A DNA stretch of 64,000 bases from Reyranella massiliensis 521 (GCF_000312425.1 NZ_HE997181.1:5441788-5505787); one strand, 5' to 3'. Counted from the first letter of the stretch, positions 44,070-53,511 are shown. Notes: a model not told the origin generated them from the letters alone. Translations and numbers: made by a program.

Positions 44070-45515
44070 ATGCGTCTTTCACCCTGTCAAAACCAAATTC
44101 CTCCATGCTACGAGGGCGCCGCGCCGCATTGTGCCATCCGCCCCTGTCGTCACGTTGCCCGGGAGTCCGTCCTGTCTGCCCATGCTTCTCCCGCCAAGCT
44201 GATTGCCCACCCCGTCTCGCGGCTGCAGGGCCGTGTCCGGGCGCCCGGCGACAAGTCGGTTTCGCACCGTTCCTTGATGTTCGGCGCGCTCGCGCTGGGC
44301 GAAACCAGGATCACCGGCCTGCTCGAGGGCGAGGATGTCCTCGCCACGGCCGCCGCCCTGCGGGCGATGGGCGCACAGGTCGAGCATGAAGGTGCCGGCG
44401 CCTGGCGGGTCCGCGGCTTTGGGGTGGGCGGCGGCCGTGAGCCCGACAATGTTCTCGACCTCGGCAATTCCGGGACGTCGGCCCGCCTGCTTTCGGGCAT
44501 CCTGGCGAGCCACCGCTTCACCAGTTTCATGACCGGCGACGGCTCGCTGCGGCGCCGGCCGATGCAGCGGGTCATCGAGCCCTTGTCTCGCATGGGCGCC
44601 CGCTTCGAGGCCCGCGAAGGCGGCCGCATGCCGTTGGCCATCATCGGCACCGACGAGATGGTGCCCATCGAATACCGCCTGCCGGTCGCCTCGGCGCAGG
44701 TGAAGAGCGCCATATTGTTGGCCGGCCTCAACACTGCAGGCGAAACCACCGTGATCGAGCCCGAAGCGACGCGCGACCATACCGAGCGCATGCTGCGCCA
44801 CTTCGGGGCCGAAGTCCGCGTGGCGCCGGCCGAAGGGGCGGGCAAGCGCATCACCGTCGTGGGCTGGCCCGAACTCAAGGCGCGCGACATCGTCGTGCCG
44901 GGCGATCCGTCGTCGGCGGCCTTTGCCGTCGTGGCGGCGGCGATCCGGCCGGGCAGCGACGTGACGGTCGAGAATGTCGGGCTGAATCCGCTGCGGGCCG
45001 GCCTTTATGAGACCTTGAAGGACATGGGCGCCGACATCGAGTTCCAGAACCAGCGCGAGATCGGCGGCGAGCCGGTGGCGGACTTGCGCGTGCGCGGTGG
45101 CGAGCTGAAGGGTGTCGAGGTTCCGCCGGAGCGGGCGCCGTCGATGATCGACGAATATCCGATCCTGGCGGTCGCGGCCGCCTGCGCCAAGGGCACGACC
45201 CGCATGCTGGGTCTCGCCGAACTGCGCGCCAAGGAAAGCGATCGACTGTCCAGTGTCGCGGCGGGCCTCGCGGCGAACGGCGTTCGCCATGAAATGGGCA
45301 GCGACAATCTGGTCGTGCACGGCACAGGGGCGCCGCCGCAGGGCGGCGGACTGGTGGTCACGCACCTCGACCACCGCATCGCCATGTCGTTCCTGGTCCT
45401 GGGGCTAGCCAGTCGTGAACCCGTGGCGGTCGACGACGGTTCGCCGATCGACACCAGTTTTCCGGGTTTTTCCCGGCTGATGAACGAACTCGGCGGCCGG
45501 ATAGAGGCGGCGTGA
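44070..45515 (+). CDS. aroA: 3-phosphoshikimate 1-carboxyvinyltransferase (EPSP synthase)
   Basis: It has the N-terminal substrate block RAPGDKSVSHRSLMFGALA, the inter-domain NSGTSARLLSGILA, MTGDGSLRRRPM, the VKSAILLAGL region and the catalytic DEYPILAVAAA and LRAKESDRL. It transfers enolpyruvyl from PEP to shikimate 3-phosphate. The strong GAGGGAGGG ribosome site supports ATG 44070, but this adds a 36-residue Cys-containing leader (MRLSPCQNQIPPCYEGAAPH) compared with the family. The true start may lie nearer LSAHASPAKLIAHP. The stop overlaps cmk (GTGA). Confidence 0.9.
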   Translation: MRLSPCQNQIPPCYEGAAPHCAIRPCRHVARESVLSAHASPAKLIAHPVSRLQGRVRAPGDKSVSHRSLMFGALALGETRITGLLEGEDVLATAAALRAMGAQVEHEGAGAWRVRGFGVGGGREPDNVLDLGNSGTSARLLSGILASHRFTSFMTGDGSLRRRPMQRVIEPLSRMGARFEAREGGRMPLAIIGTDEMVPIEYRLPVASAQVKSAILLAGLNTAGETTVIEPEATRDHTERMLRHFGAEVRVAPAEGAGKRITVVGWPELKARDIVVPGDPSSAAFAVVAAAIRPGSDVTVENVGLNPLRAGLYETLKDMGADIEFQNQREIGGEPVADLRVRGGELKGVEVPPERAPSMIDEYPILAVAAACAKGTTRMLGLAELRAKESDRLSSVAAGLAANGVRHEMGSDNLVVHGTGAPPQGGGLVVTHLDHRIAMSFLVLGLASREPVAVDDGSPIDTSFPGFSRLMNELGGRIEAA

Positions 45516-46144
45516 GCGGACGCCTCGTCATCGCCATCGACGGACCGTCGGCCGCGGGCAAAGGCACCCTGGCCAGGCGGCTCGCCGCGCATTTCTGCCT
45601 GCCACACCTCGATACCGGTCTTCTCTATAGGGCGGTGGGCGTCAAGGCGGACCGCCTCGGCCTACCACCGGAAGAGGTAGCGGCCGGATTGCAGCTTGCG
45701 GACCTCCTGGCGCCGGACTTGCGGACCGACGTAGCCGGGCAGTTGGCCTCGAAGGTGGCCGTCCTGCCGCAGGTCAGGGACAACCTCTTGAATTTCCAGA
45801 AAAAATTCGCATCTCAGAAGTCCGGCGCCGTGCTCGATGGGCGCGACGTCGGCACCGTCATTTGCCCCGACGCACCCGTGAAATTTTTCGTCACGGCCAG
45901 CGCCGAAGCCCGGGCAGATCGGCGGTACCAGGAGTTGCGCGGTCGAGGGGTCGACACTATAAGACCGCGCGTTCTTGCCGAGATGGCGGAGCGGGACCGT
46001 CGCGACAGCGAACGGGCGGCAGCACCTTTGATGGCCGCACCCGATGCTTTCCTTCTCGATACCAGTGACATGGATGCCGATGCGGCCTTTGCCGCGGCTT
46101 TGGCGTTCATAGCGCGCAAGGGCTTTCGATCTTCCGGGCCGTAA
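45512..46144 (+). CDS. cmk: Cytidylate kinase
   Basis: P-loop AIDGPSAAGKGTLARRLA, then HLDTGLLYRAV, DGRDVGTVICPDAPVKFFVTAS and RYQELRGRG with RDSERAAAPL are the cmk signatures. It phosphorylates CMP and dCMP. The GTG start overlaps the aroA stop by GTGA, so both are coupled. The order aroA-cmk-rpsA-ihfB is a conserved proteobacterial array. Confidence 0.94.
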   Translation: MSGRLVIAIDGPSAAGKGTLARRLAAHFCLPHLDTGLLYRAVGVKADRLGLPPEEVAAGLQLADLLAPDLRTDVAGQLASKVAVLPQVRDNLLNFQKKFASQKSGAVLDGRDVGTVICPDAPVKFFVTASAEARADRRYQELRGRGVDTIRPRVLAEMAERDRRDSERAAAPLMAAPDAFLLDTSDMDADAAFAAALAFIARKGFRSSGP

Positions 46145-46294
46145 ATCGCCGCCGGCGGATCGAAGACTTCCAGCGGCGATTGCGCGGGACGAGTCGTCTC
46201 AGCGTCGGTGTTTCAAAGGCAGTGGATCCGCCGGACTTAACCGGCTGGCCGACGGGCGGCAGCGTTTCGCCCGGGATCGATGAAGGAGAGTTGA

Positions 46295-48019
46295 ATGGCC
46301 AAGGGCAGCGCCCTGCGTAGACCCGCGAACGACACCGCCAGCGCGGAGTTCGCAGCACTTCTCGAAGAATCGCTGGGCGGTTCTCCGAGCTTCGAAGGAA
46401 CGGTCATCAAAGGCCGCGTCATTCGTATTGCCAATGATTTCGTCGTGGTGGATGTCGGCCTCAAGTCGGAAGGCCGCGTCGCACTGCGTGAGTTCTCCAA
46501 CGGTGGCGCCGCCCCCGAAGTTAAGGAAGGCGACCTCGTCGACATCTTCGTCGATCGCATGGAGAACAAGGACGGCGAAGCCGTTCTCTCGCGCGACAAG
46601 GCGCGCCGCGAGGAAGCCTGGACGATCCTCGAGAAGGCTTTCACCGATCAGGACCGTGTCATGGGCACGATCTTCGGCCGCGTGAAGGGCGGCTTCACGG
46701 TCGACCTGTCGGGCGCCGTGGCCTTCCTGCCGGGCAGCCAGGTCGACGTCCGCCCGGTGCGTGACGTCGGACCGCTGATGGGCCAGGCCCAGCAGTTCGC
46801 CATCCTCAAGATGGACCGTCGCCGCGGCAACATCGTCGTGTCGCGCCGCGCCGTCATGGAAGAGACCCGCGCCGAGGACCGCACGCGCCTGATGGGCGCG
46901 CTGTCCGAAGGCCAGGTGCTCGACGGCGTCGTCAAGAACATCACCGACTACGGCGCGTTCGTGGATCTGGGTGGCGTCGACGGCCTGCTGCACGTCACCG
47001 ACATTGCCTGGAAGCGCATCAATCATCCGTCGGAAGCCCTCACCATCGGCCAGCAGGTCAAGGTGCAGGTCGTCCGCTTCAACCCCGAGACGCAGCGTAT
47101 CTCGCTCGGCATGAAGCAGCTGATGAGCGATCCGTGGGATGGCGCGGGTGCCAAGTACCCGGTCAACCTCAAGCTCAAGGGCCGCGTCACCAACATCACC
47201 GACTACGGCGCCTTCGTGGAGCTGGAGCCGGGCGTCGAGGGTCTGGTTCACGTCTCCGAGATGAGCTGGACCAAGAAGAACGTGCACCCGGGCAAGATCG
47301 TTTCGACCTCGCAGGAAGTCGAAGTGATGGTGCTGGACGTCGACATGTCCAAGCGCCGCATCTCGCTCGGCCTCAAGCAGTGCATGGCCAATCCCTGGGA
47401 GAGCTTCGCCGACCAGTTCCCGTCGGGCACCGAGCTCGAGGGCGAGGTCCGCAACATCACCGAGTTCGGCCTGTTCGTGGGCCTGCCCGGCGACATCGAC
47501 GGCATGGTCCATCTCAGCGACCTGAGCTGGGACAAGGCCGGCGACGAGGCGATCCGCGACTACAAGAAGGGCGACCAGGTCAAGGTCAAGGTCCTCGACG
47601 TCGACATGGACAAGGAGCGCATCTCGCTCGGCATCAAGCAGCTTGCCAACGATCCGTTCGAGAAGGTGGGTTCGGTCGCCAAGAAGGGTGACGTCGTCAC
47701 CGTCATCGTGGCCGGCATCCAGGACAACGGCATCGACGTCACGGTGCAGGACGGTATTCCGGGCTTCATCCGCAAGTCGGAACTCTCCCGTGACCGTTCC
47801 GAGCAGCGCCCCGACCGCTATGCAATCGGCGACAAGCTCGACGCCAAGATCACCAACATCGACAAGGCCTCGCGCCGCGTCGTGCTGTCGGTCAAGGCGC
47901 GCGAACTGGACGAAGAGAAGAAGGCAATGGCCGATTTCGGTTCGTCCGACTCCGGCGCCAGCCTGGGCGACATCCTGGGCGCGGCCCTCAAGAAGAAGGC
48001 CGAGGACGACGGCAAGTAG
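46295..48019 (+). CDS. rpsA: 30S ribosomal protein S1
   Basis: A 574-residue protein made of six S1 (OB-fold) domains; repeats such as VKNITDYGAFVDLGGVDGLLHVTDI and VTNITDYGAFVELEPGVEGLVHVSEM are visible, followed by SQEVEVMVLDVDMSKRRISLGLKQ in several copies. Its role is mRNA binding at the 30S platform. Start ATG 46295 follows GAAGGAGAG. A 150-bp leader separates it from cmk. An intrinsic terminator follows at 48044. Confidence 0.95.
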   Translation: MAKGSALRRPANDTASAEFAALLEESLGGSPSFEGTVIKGRVIRIANDFVVVDVGLKSEGRVALREFSNGGAAPEVKEGDLVDIFVDRMENKDGEAVLSRDKARREEAWTILEKAFTDQDRVMGTIFGRVKGGFTVDLSGAVAFLPGSQVDVRPVRDVGPLMGQAQQFAILKMDRRRGNIVVSRRAVMEETRAEDRTRLMGALSEGQVLDGVVKNITDYGAFVDLGGVDGLLHVTDIAWKRINHPSEALTIGQQVKVQVVRFNPETQRISLGMKQLMSDPWDGAGAKYPVNLKLKGRVTNITDYGAFVELEPGVEGLVHVSEMSWTKKNVHPGKIVSTSQEVEVMVLDVDMSKRRISLGLKQCMANPWESFADQFPSGTELEGEVRNITEFGLFVGLPGDIDGMVHLSDLSWDKAGDEAIRDYKKGDQVKVKVLDVDMDKERISLGIKQLANDPFEKVGSVAKKGDVVTVIVAGIQDNGIDVTVQDGIPGFIRKSELSRDRSEQRPDRYAIGDKLDAKITNIDKASRRVVLSVKARELDEEKKAMADFGSSDSGASLGDILGAALKKKAEDDGK

Positions 48020-48043
48020 GCCGTTTTCCCCTTGATTTGAGCG

Positions 48044-48076
48044 AAGGTCGGTCCGCAAGGACCGGCCTTTTCTTTT
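48044..48076 (+). terminator. Intrinsic terminator of rpsA
   Basis: AAGGTCGGTCC, loop GCAA, GGACCGGCCTT, then TTCTTTTG: an 11-bp stem with one wobble followed by a T-rich run, 25 bases after the rpsA stop. Confidence 0.8.
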
Positions 48077-48094
48077 GCTTTCAAGGGCTTAGGC

Positions 48095-48142
48095 TTGACG
48101 AGGCGGTTAATTGTTTTAATATCAACGACTTAAATCGTTGAT
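48095..48142 (+). promoter_or_regulatory. Promoter with perfect dyad upstream of the IHF/HU gene
   Basis: TTGACG (48095-48100), a 16-base spacer, and TAATAT (48117-48122). At 48121-48142 ATCAACGA and TCGTTGAT flank six bases, forming a perfect eight-base dyad over the start site. It may be an operator or a leader hairpin for the gene at 48177. Confidence 0.6.
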
Positions 48143-48176
48143 CTCGGGGTCTCACAGCCTCGCCCATGGAACTGCG

Positions 48177-48524
48177 ATGACCAAGTCCGAGCTGATTGCC
48201 CGCCTGGCGGCCCGGAATCCGCATCTCTACCAAAGGGATGTCGAGCGGATCGTCGCCACGGTTTTCGATGAGATCTCCAAGGCCCTCGCGTCCGGCCATC
48301 GCGTCGAGCTGCGCGGCTTCGGTGCGTTCTCGGTGAAGAAACGCGATCCGCGCACGGGCCGCAATCCGCGGACGGGCGAGCAGGTCGCCGTCGCCTCCAA
48401 GCGCGTACCCTACTTTAAGACCGGCAAGGACTTGCGCGACCGCCTGAACAAGGAAGCGGCGCGCGCTGCGGGCCTGCTGCCGGGCGAGGGCGAGGACGCC
48501 AAGCCGGAAAGCGACAAGACGTAG
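48177..48524 (+). CDS. ihfB: Integration host factor subunit beta (HU family)
   Basis: The ATG at 48177 gives MTKSELIARLAARNPHLYQR, and the DNA-wrapping arm GRNPRTGEQVAVASKRVPYFKTGKDLRDRL has the conserved proline region. The position after rpsA is that of ihfB. It has a C-terminal extension of about 20 residues (EGEDAKPESDKT). It bends DNA as a heterodimer with IHF-alpha. Its own promoter with a dyad lies directly upstream. Confidence 0.92.
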   Translation: MTKSELIARLAARNPHLYQRDVERIVATVFDEISKALASGHRVELRGFGAFSVKKRDPRTGRNPRTGEQVAVASKRVPYFKTGKDLRDRLNKEAARAAGLLPGEGEDAKPESDKT

Positions 48525-48570
48525 CGTTTGCTCGCGTCGAGGCCGCGCGGTGTGCCATGCTGGCGGCGTC

Positions 48571-48990
48571 ATGAAGTTCCTGTCCCGTGCCCTGTTCCTG
48601 CTCTTCATCCTGGTCGGCGTGCTGATTGCGGTCAGCAATTCCCAGCCTGTGCAGCTCACGCTGTGGCCACTCCCGCACGTCGTCGTCATGCCGGTCTACC
48701 TTCTGGTGATCGGGCTGCTGTTGCTGGGGGTGCTGGCGGGCCTCGGCATCGGCTGGTGGGCCGGGCGCCATCATCGCCGTCGCGCCCGCGAAGCCGGCGG
48801 CGAAGCGGCGCGTCTGGAGCGTGAACTCGGCCGCTTGCGTACGACCGAAGCGGCCCGGCAGGCTGCGGCGCAGCCAGGCGCTCCGCCCTCGGGGCCGGCA
48901 TTGCGCGACCAGAAGGCCATCGAACGCCAAAGCGCGCTGGTCGCTCCGGAACTGGGAGCATCCGCCGCCCCGCGCGGGCCGTTTTCGTGA
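48571..48990 (+). CDS. lapA: LapA-domain membrane protein (139 aa)
   Basis: Two N-terminal membrane helices (about residues 5-22 and 43-65) carry the DUF1049 pattern VSNSQPVQLTLWPLP. A charged cytoplasmic tail with a short coiled coil (REAGGEAARLERELGRLR) follows. LapA/YciS proteins work in lipopolysaccharide assembly regulation in enterobacteria; that role in this organism is an inference. The stop overlaps the ornithine-cyclodeaminase-like start by GTGA. Confidence 0.8.
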   Translation: MKFLSRALFLLFILVGVLIAVSNSQPVQLTLWPLPHVVVMPVYLLVIGLLLLGVLAGLGIGWWAGRHHRRRAREAGGEAARLERELGRLRTTEAARQAAAQPGAPPSGPALRDQKAIERQSALVAPELGASAAPRGPFS

Positions 48991-49961
48991 AGATTCTGTC
49001 GGCGGCCGAAGTCGATGCCGCCCTCGACGACCTGGCGCTGATCGACCGGCTCGACGCGCTGTTTCGTGCCGGCTGCGAGATGCCGACACGGCATCACCAC
49101 CCGATCAGGGAACCGCTTGGCCCGGGTTCGGCCGACGCCATGCTGCTCCTGATGCCGGCCTGGACCCGCGGCCCTTCGGGCCGGATCGGGGTCAAGGTCG
49201 TCACCGTATTCCCCGACAACGGCAAGCGTTCGCTGCCCTCGATCTACGGCCAGTATCTGCTTCTGGACGGCACGACCGGCGCCACCCTGGCGCTGCTAGA
49301 CGGCACCATGCTGACCAAGCGGCGCACGGCCTGTGCTTCCGGCCTCGCGTCGCGCTACTTGTCCCGCGCCGATGCCTCGCGATTGCTGATGGTCGGCACG
49401 GGCGCGTTGGCGCCCGAACTGATCCGGGTGCATGCCAAGGTACGGCCGATCCACGATGTGGCGATCTGGGGCCGCACGCCGGCCCATGCGGAAGCCCTGG
49501 CCGCAAGACTTACCGTGTCGTTGCCCAAGATGCTCGGCCGGCAGATTGCCGTCCGCGCCGTCACCGACCGGCAGGCCGCCGTCGCCGATGCCGACATCAT
49601 TTCCTGTGCGACATTGTCGAAGGAAGCGCTGGTCGAAGGCGACTGGCTGCGCGAGGGGCAGCACCTCGATCTGGTCGGCGCCTACACCCCGCAGATGCGC
49701 GAGACCGACGACAGGGCCGTTTGGCGCGCCCGGGTCTATGTCGACACCCGTGCCGGCGCCCTCAAGGAGGGCGGCGATATCGTCCAGCCGCTGGCCAACG
49801 ACACGATCGACGAAGACGATGTGATCGGCGACCTGTTCGAGCTCGCCCGCGGCCAGCAGACTGGCCGCTTGCCCGGCGATGCCGCCAGCATCACGCTCTT
49901 CAAATCCGTGGGAGCTGCCCTGGAAGACCTCGCCGCCGCCGAGCTCGCGATCGAGGCCTGA
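48987..49961 (+). CDS. Ornithine cyclodeaminase / mu-crystallin family protein (324 aa)
   Basis: The family pattern is visible from VKVVTVFPDNGKRSLPSIYG, through LLDGTMLTKRRTACASGLASRYL (substrate lysine and arginines) to LLMVGTGALAPELIRVHAKV (NAD-binding glycines) and DADIISCAT. It may deaminate ornithine or act as a ketimine reductase or delta-1-pyrroline enzyme. Start is GTG 48987. It is coupled to lapA and to the acetyltransferase gene at a TGATG junction, with no proline pathway gene nearby. Confidence 0.87.
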   Translation: MKILSAAEVDAALDDLALIDRLDALFRAGCEMPTRHHHPIREPLGPGSADAMLLLMPAWTRGPSGRIGVKVVTVFPDNGKRSLPSIYGQYLLLDGTTGATLALLDGTMLTKRRTACASGLASRYLSRADASRLLMVGTGALAPELIRVHAKVRPIHDVAIWGRTPAHAEALAARLTVSLPKMLGRQIAVRAVTDRQAAVADADIISCATLSKEALVEGDWLREGQHLDLVGAYTPQMRETDDRAVWRARVYVDTRAGALKEGGDIVQPLANDTIDEDDVIGDLFELARGQQTGRLPGDAASITLFKSVGAALEDLAAAELAIEA

Positions 49962-50524
49962 TGAAGGGCGAACTGGCCCGCATGCTCGCCGGCGAGCTCT
50001 ATCATCCCGGTGCGCCCGAGATTCAGGCGGAGCTTGCAGCCTCGCGGGCCTGGCTTGCCCGCTACAATTCCGCCTTCGGCCAGTCGAGCCCGGAACTGCG
50101 GAAGATTCTGGCGGAGCGGCTGGGTGCCGTCGGGGAAGGAGCCCAGATCCGGCCGCCGTTCTTTTGCGACTACGGCTTCAACATCAAGCTCGGCGCCAAC
50201 GTCTTTCTCAACTTCAACTGCGTCGTCCTCGACGTCGTCGAGGTGGCTATCGGCGACGAAACCCAGATCGGGCCCGCCGTCCAGATCTACGCCGCCGACC
50301 ATCCGCGCGACCCGGCCCAGCGGCGCAAGGGCCTGGAACTGGGCCGGCCGGTCAGGATCGGCCGCAATGTCTGGATCGGCGGCGGGGCGATCATCCTGCC
50401 CGGCATCACCATCGGCGACGATGCCGTGATCGGCGCCGGTTCCGTCGTCACCAAGGATGTCGAGGCCGGGGCGACAGTCGTCGGCAATCCGGCGCGCCGG
50501 GTGGGGCGCCCGTCACCCTCCTGA
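49961..50524 (+). CDS. Sugar O-acetyltransferase, Maa/NodL type (187 aa)
   Basis: The N-terminal helical cap MKGELARMLAGELYHPGAPEI is that of maltose O-acetyltransferases. It is followed by a left-handed beta helix of hexapeptide repeats ending VRIGRNVWIGGGAIILPGIT then AVIGAGSVVTKDVEAGATVVGNP, with the catalytic His in YAADHPRDPAQRR. It acetylates a sugar or sugar-like acceptor with acetyl-CoA. The acceptor is unknown. It follows the cyclodeaminase-like gene with a one-base overlap. Confidence 0.88.
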   Translation: MKGELARMLAGELYHPGAPEIQAELAASRAWLARYNSAFGQSSPELRKILAERLGAVGEGAQIRPPFFCDYGFNIKLGANVFLNFNCVVLDVVEVAIGDETQIGPAVQIYAADHPRDPAQRRKGLELGRPVRIGRNVWIGGGAIILPGITIGDDAVIGAGSVVTKDVEAGATVVGNPARRVGRPSPS

Positions 50525-50532
50525 ACATCGCT

Positions 50533-51735
50533 CTAAGCCGGTTCGATCAGCGCACCCGACTTCTTCAAGGCCTCGATGTCGGCTGCGCTGACACCGGCTT
50601 CCGCCAGGACAGCCCGGGAATCGGCGCCCTGCAAAGGGGCCAGGATGCGGATGGCGGGTGGCGTCTTGCTCATGCGCATCGGCGGCTCGACCATCATGAT
50701 CTCGCCTTCGCTGGGATGCGGGTACTTCTTGAAGAGCTGGCGCCACACGAGGTGCGGGTCTTCGAACAAGTCGGCTGGTCGCGAGACCGGCGCGTTGGGA
50801 ATCTGGCCTTCGTCCAGCAGCTTCACCCACTCTGCAGTGGTGCGGCTCGGCGCCAGCGCTTCGACCATGGCGTACATGTCGGCGATATGCATCGACCGGG
50901 CATTGATCGTCGAATAGCGCGGATCCTTCAGCACCTCGGGCCGGCCGACGATCTCGAAGAAATTGCGCCAGTGCTTGTCGTTGTAGGGCAGGATCGCCAT
51001 CCAGCCGTCGAGCGTGCGGTAGGGCTTGCGGGTCCGCGCCAGCAGGCGCGAGTAGCCGACCTCGCCGTCGTCGCTGAAGGTACGCTCCCACAGATGCTCG
51101 ACCATGAGCCAGGCCGACATGGTCTCGAACATTGGCACCTCAACGAACTGGCCCTCGCCAGTGCGCTGCCGATGCATAAGGGCTGAAAGTGTCGAGAAGG
51201 CGAAAGTGAGGCCCACCGTCTTGTCGGCGATGATGGTCGGCGGATAGCGCGGGACATCGTCGCCGGCGGCCCGGCCCATCAGGTCGGCGATGCCGAAGCG
51301 CGCCTGAATGGCGTCGTCATAGGCCGGCAGTTTTCCGTAAGGACCATCCGCCGAATAGCCGTAGGCGCCGACATAAACGATGTCGGGCTTCACCTTGCGG
51401 ATTTCCTCGTAGCCCAGGCCCAGGCCCTCGATGGCTTGCGGCCGCAGGGCATGCACGAAGGCATCGGCCGTTGCCACAACCTTGAGCAGTGCTGCCCGGG
51501 CCGCCTTGTCCTTGAGATCGAGGCAGAGCGAGCGCTTGTTGCGATTCACGTAGAGATAGGTGGGACCCATGCCCGGCGTCTTGCCGGGCTTGCCGATGTG
51601 GCGCACGGCGTCGCCTTCGGGCGCCTCGACCTTGATCACGTCGGCCCCCTGGTCGGCCAGCAGCATGGTGCCGTAGGGGCCGAGGATGATGTTGGTGAGG
51701 TCGACGATCCTGAGGCCTTCGAGCGCGCCGGGCAT
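50533..51735 (-). CDS. CoA-transferase family III (CaiB/BaiF) (400 aa)
   Basis: The start at 51735 gives MPGALEGLRIVDLTNIILGP, the family N-terminus; a preceding GGACAGG is an acceptable ribosome site. Markers are LLADQGADVIKVEAPEGDAVRH, SLCLDLKDKAARAALLKVV, and PAYDDAIQARFGIADLMG, in the region of the active-site aspartate. It moves CoA between carboxylates. It is divergent from an acyl-CoA synthetase gene 112 bases away, and together they suggest activation of a carboxylic acid. Confidence 0.9.
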   Translation of the reverse strand: MPGALEGLRIVDLTNIILGPYGTMLLADQGADVIKVEAPEGDAVRHIGKPGKTPGMGPTYLYVNRNKRSLCLDLKDKAARAALLKVVATADAFVHALRPQAIEGLGLGYEEIRKVKPDIVYVGAYGYSADGPYGKLPAYDDAIQARFGIADLMGRAAGDDVPRYPPTIIADKTVGLTFAFSTLSALMHRQRTGEGQFVEVPMFETMSAWLMVEHLWERTFSDDGEVGYSRLLARTRKPYRTLDGWMAILPYNDKHWRNFFEIVGRPEVLKDPRYSTINARSMHIADMYAMVEALAPSRTTAEWVKLLDEGQIPNAPVSRPADLFEDPHLVWRQLFKKYPHPSEGEIMMVEPPMRMSKTPPAIRILAPLQGADSRAVLAEAGVSAADIEALKKSGALIEPA

Positions 51736-51847
51736 TGCCTGTCCTGTTAGGTTGGAGAAACGGCGGCCACCCTGCCACTGCCTTGACCGCGCGTCATCGC
51801 CTCTGGCATTGCGACGCAAAACGAGAAGAAAACTATGGAGGATGCTC

Positions 51848-53389
51848 ATGGACGTGCGCACGCAGATGCGAAGCGCCGCGCGCTACAATGCCGGCCGCGA
51901 GGCAATTGCGGCCGGCGACCGCCGGCTCACTTTCGCTCAAGCTTGGGACCGAGGCGTGCGCATGGCAAACGGCCTGCTGGCCCTTGGCCTCAAACCTCAA
52001 GACAGAGTCGGCGTGCTCGAAGACAACACACTCGAATCGTCAGATTTCTTCCTGGGCGCAGCTATTGCCAACCTGGTGCGGGTGCCACTCTATCCACGCA
52101 ATGCGCGCGAGAGCCATGTCCATATGTTGGGCCACACCGGCTGCCGCGTGGTCGTGGTCTCGGAAAAGTACGCCGAAGAAATAGAAGCGATCCGCGGCGA
52201 ACTGCCGGACCTGGAGCATATCCTTGTTCGCGACGCGGGTTACGAAGCATGGCTGGTGCGGCAATCGGACATCGACCCCGATCCGGCCATCGACCCTCAG
52301 GACTATTTCATCATCCGTCACACCGGCGGCACGACCGGCAAGTCGAAGGGCGTGGCCTACACCCATCATGCCTGGCTCGCTGCCGGCCGCGACTGGTTCT
52401 ATCTCTACCCTCCGGTCGAGCCCGGCGACTCGTGCCTGCACCTGGCTCCGATCAGCCACGGCTCGGGCTATCTCTTCACGCCGATCTGGCTCGGCGGTGG
52501 GCGCAATGTGATGGCGGAGAAATTCGATCCGGCAAGCCTGCTCGATCTCATGGATCGAGAACGCACCGCGTACATGTTCATGGTGCCGACGATCCTGAAT
52601 GCCATTAACCGCATCCCCGGAATCGAGGCCCGCAAGTTCCCTCGTCTGAAATGCATGCTCGTCTCGGCGGCGCCGATCTCCGACGAAACCGCCTTGAAGG
52701 CCTACGAAATTTTCGGAGACGCCATGTATCAGGGCTATGGGCAGACCGAGGTACTACCTGTAGCGATGATGGGACCGCGGCAGTGGTTTGCCAAAGATGT
52801 GCCGGGCTCCCAGCCCTTGCGTGCCTGCGGCATGCCGCTGCCCTTCGCGCAACTTCAGATCTGGGACGAGAACAACAATCCGGTAGCCCCGGGCGAGGCT
52901 GGCGAGATCGTCGCCAAGGCCGAAGGACAGATGCAGGGCTTCTGGAACAATCCGCAGGCGACGGCCGAGCGCATCGTCGACGGATGGGTGAAGACCGGCG
53001 ACATCGGCCGTCTGGACCGGAATGGGTATCTCTACATGTTGGACCGCGCCGACGACATGGTGATCTCGGGCGGCTTCAACATCTATCCGGCCGAACTCGA
53101 GAATGTCATCGCCGCACATCCGGCGGTACTCGAGGTTGCTGTGTTCGGTATACCCGATCAGCGCTGGGGCGAGACCCCCTGTGCCGTTGTCTGTGTAAAG
53201 CAAGAGAGCGCAGTGACGGAGAAGGAACTTGTCGATCTCTGCTCCGTTCACCTCGGAAACTACAAACGTCCGGGCAAGATTGTGATTCGCCACGATCCCT
53301 TGCCCAAGACGCCGGTCGGCAAGATCAAGCGCAAGGAACTGCGCGAGGCTTTCTGGGTCGGCCACGAACGACGGGTCGCCGGTAACTGA
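51848..53389 (+). CDS. Acyl-CoA synthetase (AMP-forming) (513 aa)
   Basis: The ATG at 51848 lies six bases after GGAGG; the ATG at 51842 is too close to it. Adenylate-forming motifs are intact: HTGGTTGKSKGV (A3), YQGYGQTEV (A5), WVKTGDIGRLDRNGYLYMLDRADDMVISGGFNIYPAELE (A7-A8) and the catalytic lysine in PKTPVGKIKRKEL. Substrate cannot be read; fatty, aromatic or cyclic acids are possible. It is followed 122 bases later by a MarR gene on the same strand. Confidence 0.9.
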   Translation: MDVRTQMRSAARYNAGREAIAAGDRRLTFAQAWDRGVRMANGLLALGLKPQDRVGVLEDNTLESSDFFLGAAIANLVRVPLYPRNARESHVHMLGHTGCRVVVVSEKYAEEIEAIRGELPDLEHILVRDAGYEAWLVRQSDIDPDPAIDPQDYFIIRHTGGTTGKSKGVAYTHHAWLAAGRDWFYLYPPVEPGDSCLHLAPISHGSGYLFTPIWLGGGRNVMAEKFDPASLLDLMDRERTAYMFMVPTILNAINRIPGIEARKFPRLKCMLVSAAPISDETALKAYEIFGDAMYQGYGQTEVLPVAMMGPRQWFAKDVPGSQPLRACGMPLPFAQLQIWDENNNPVAPGEAGEIVAKAEGQMQGFWNNPQATAERIVDGWVKTGDIGRLDRNGYLYMLDRADDMVISGGFNIYPAELENVIAAHPAVLEVAVFGIPDQRWGETPCAVVCVKQESAVTEKELVDLCSVHLGNYKRPGKIVIRHDPLPKTPVGKIKRKELREAFWVGHERRVAGN

Positions 53390-53511
53390 CGTGGCGGGCC
53401 GGAGCGAGCGAAGCCAAGGGGCAGACATTCACCTTCATCGAGGGGTGTTATGTGACCGTTGTGCAACGCGCGCTGGCGGTGTAGCCAAGGAGCCAGCAGG
53501 CCGGGGGGGCG

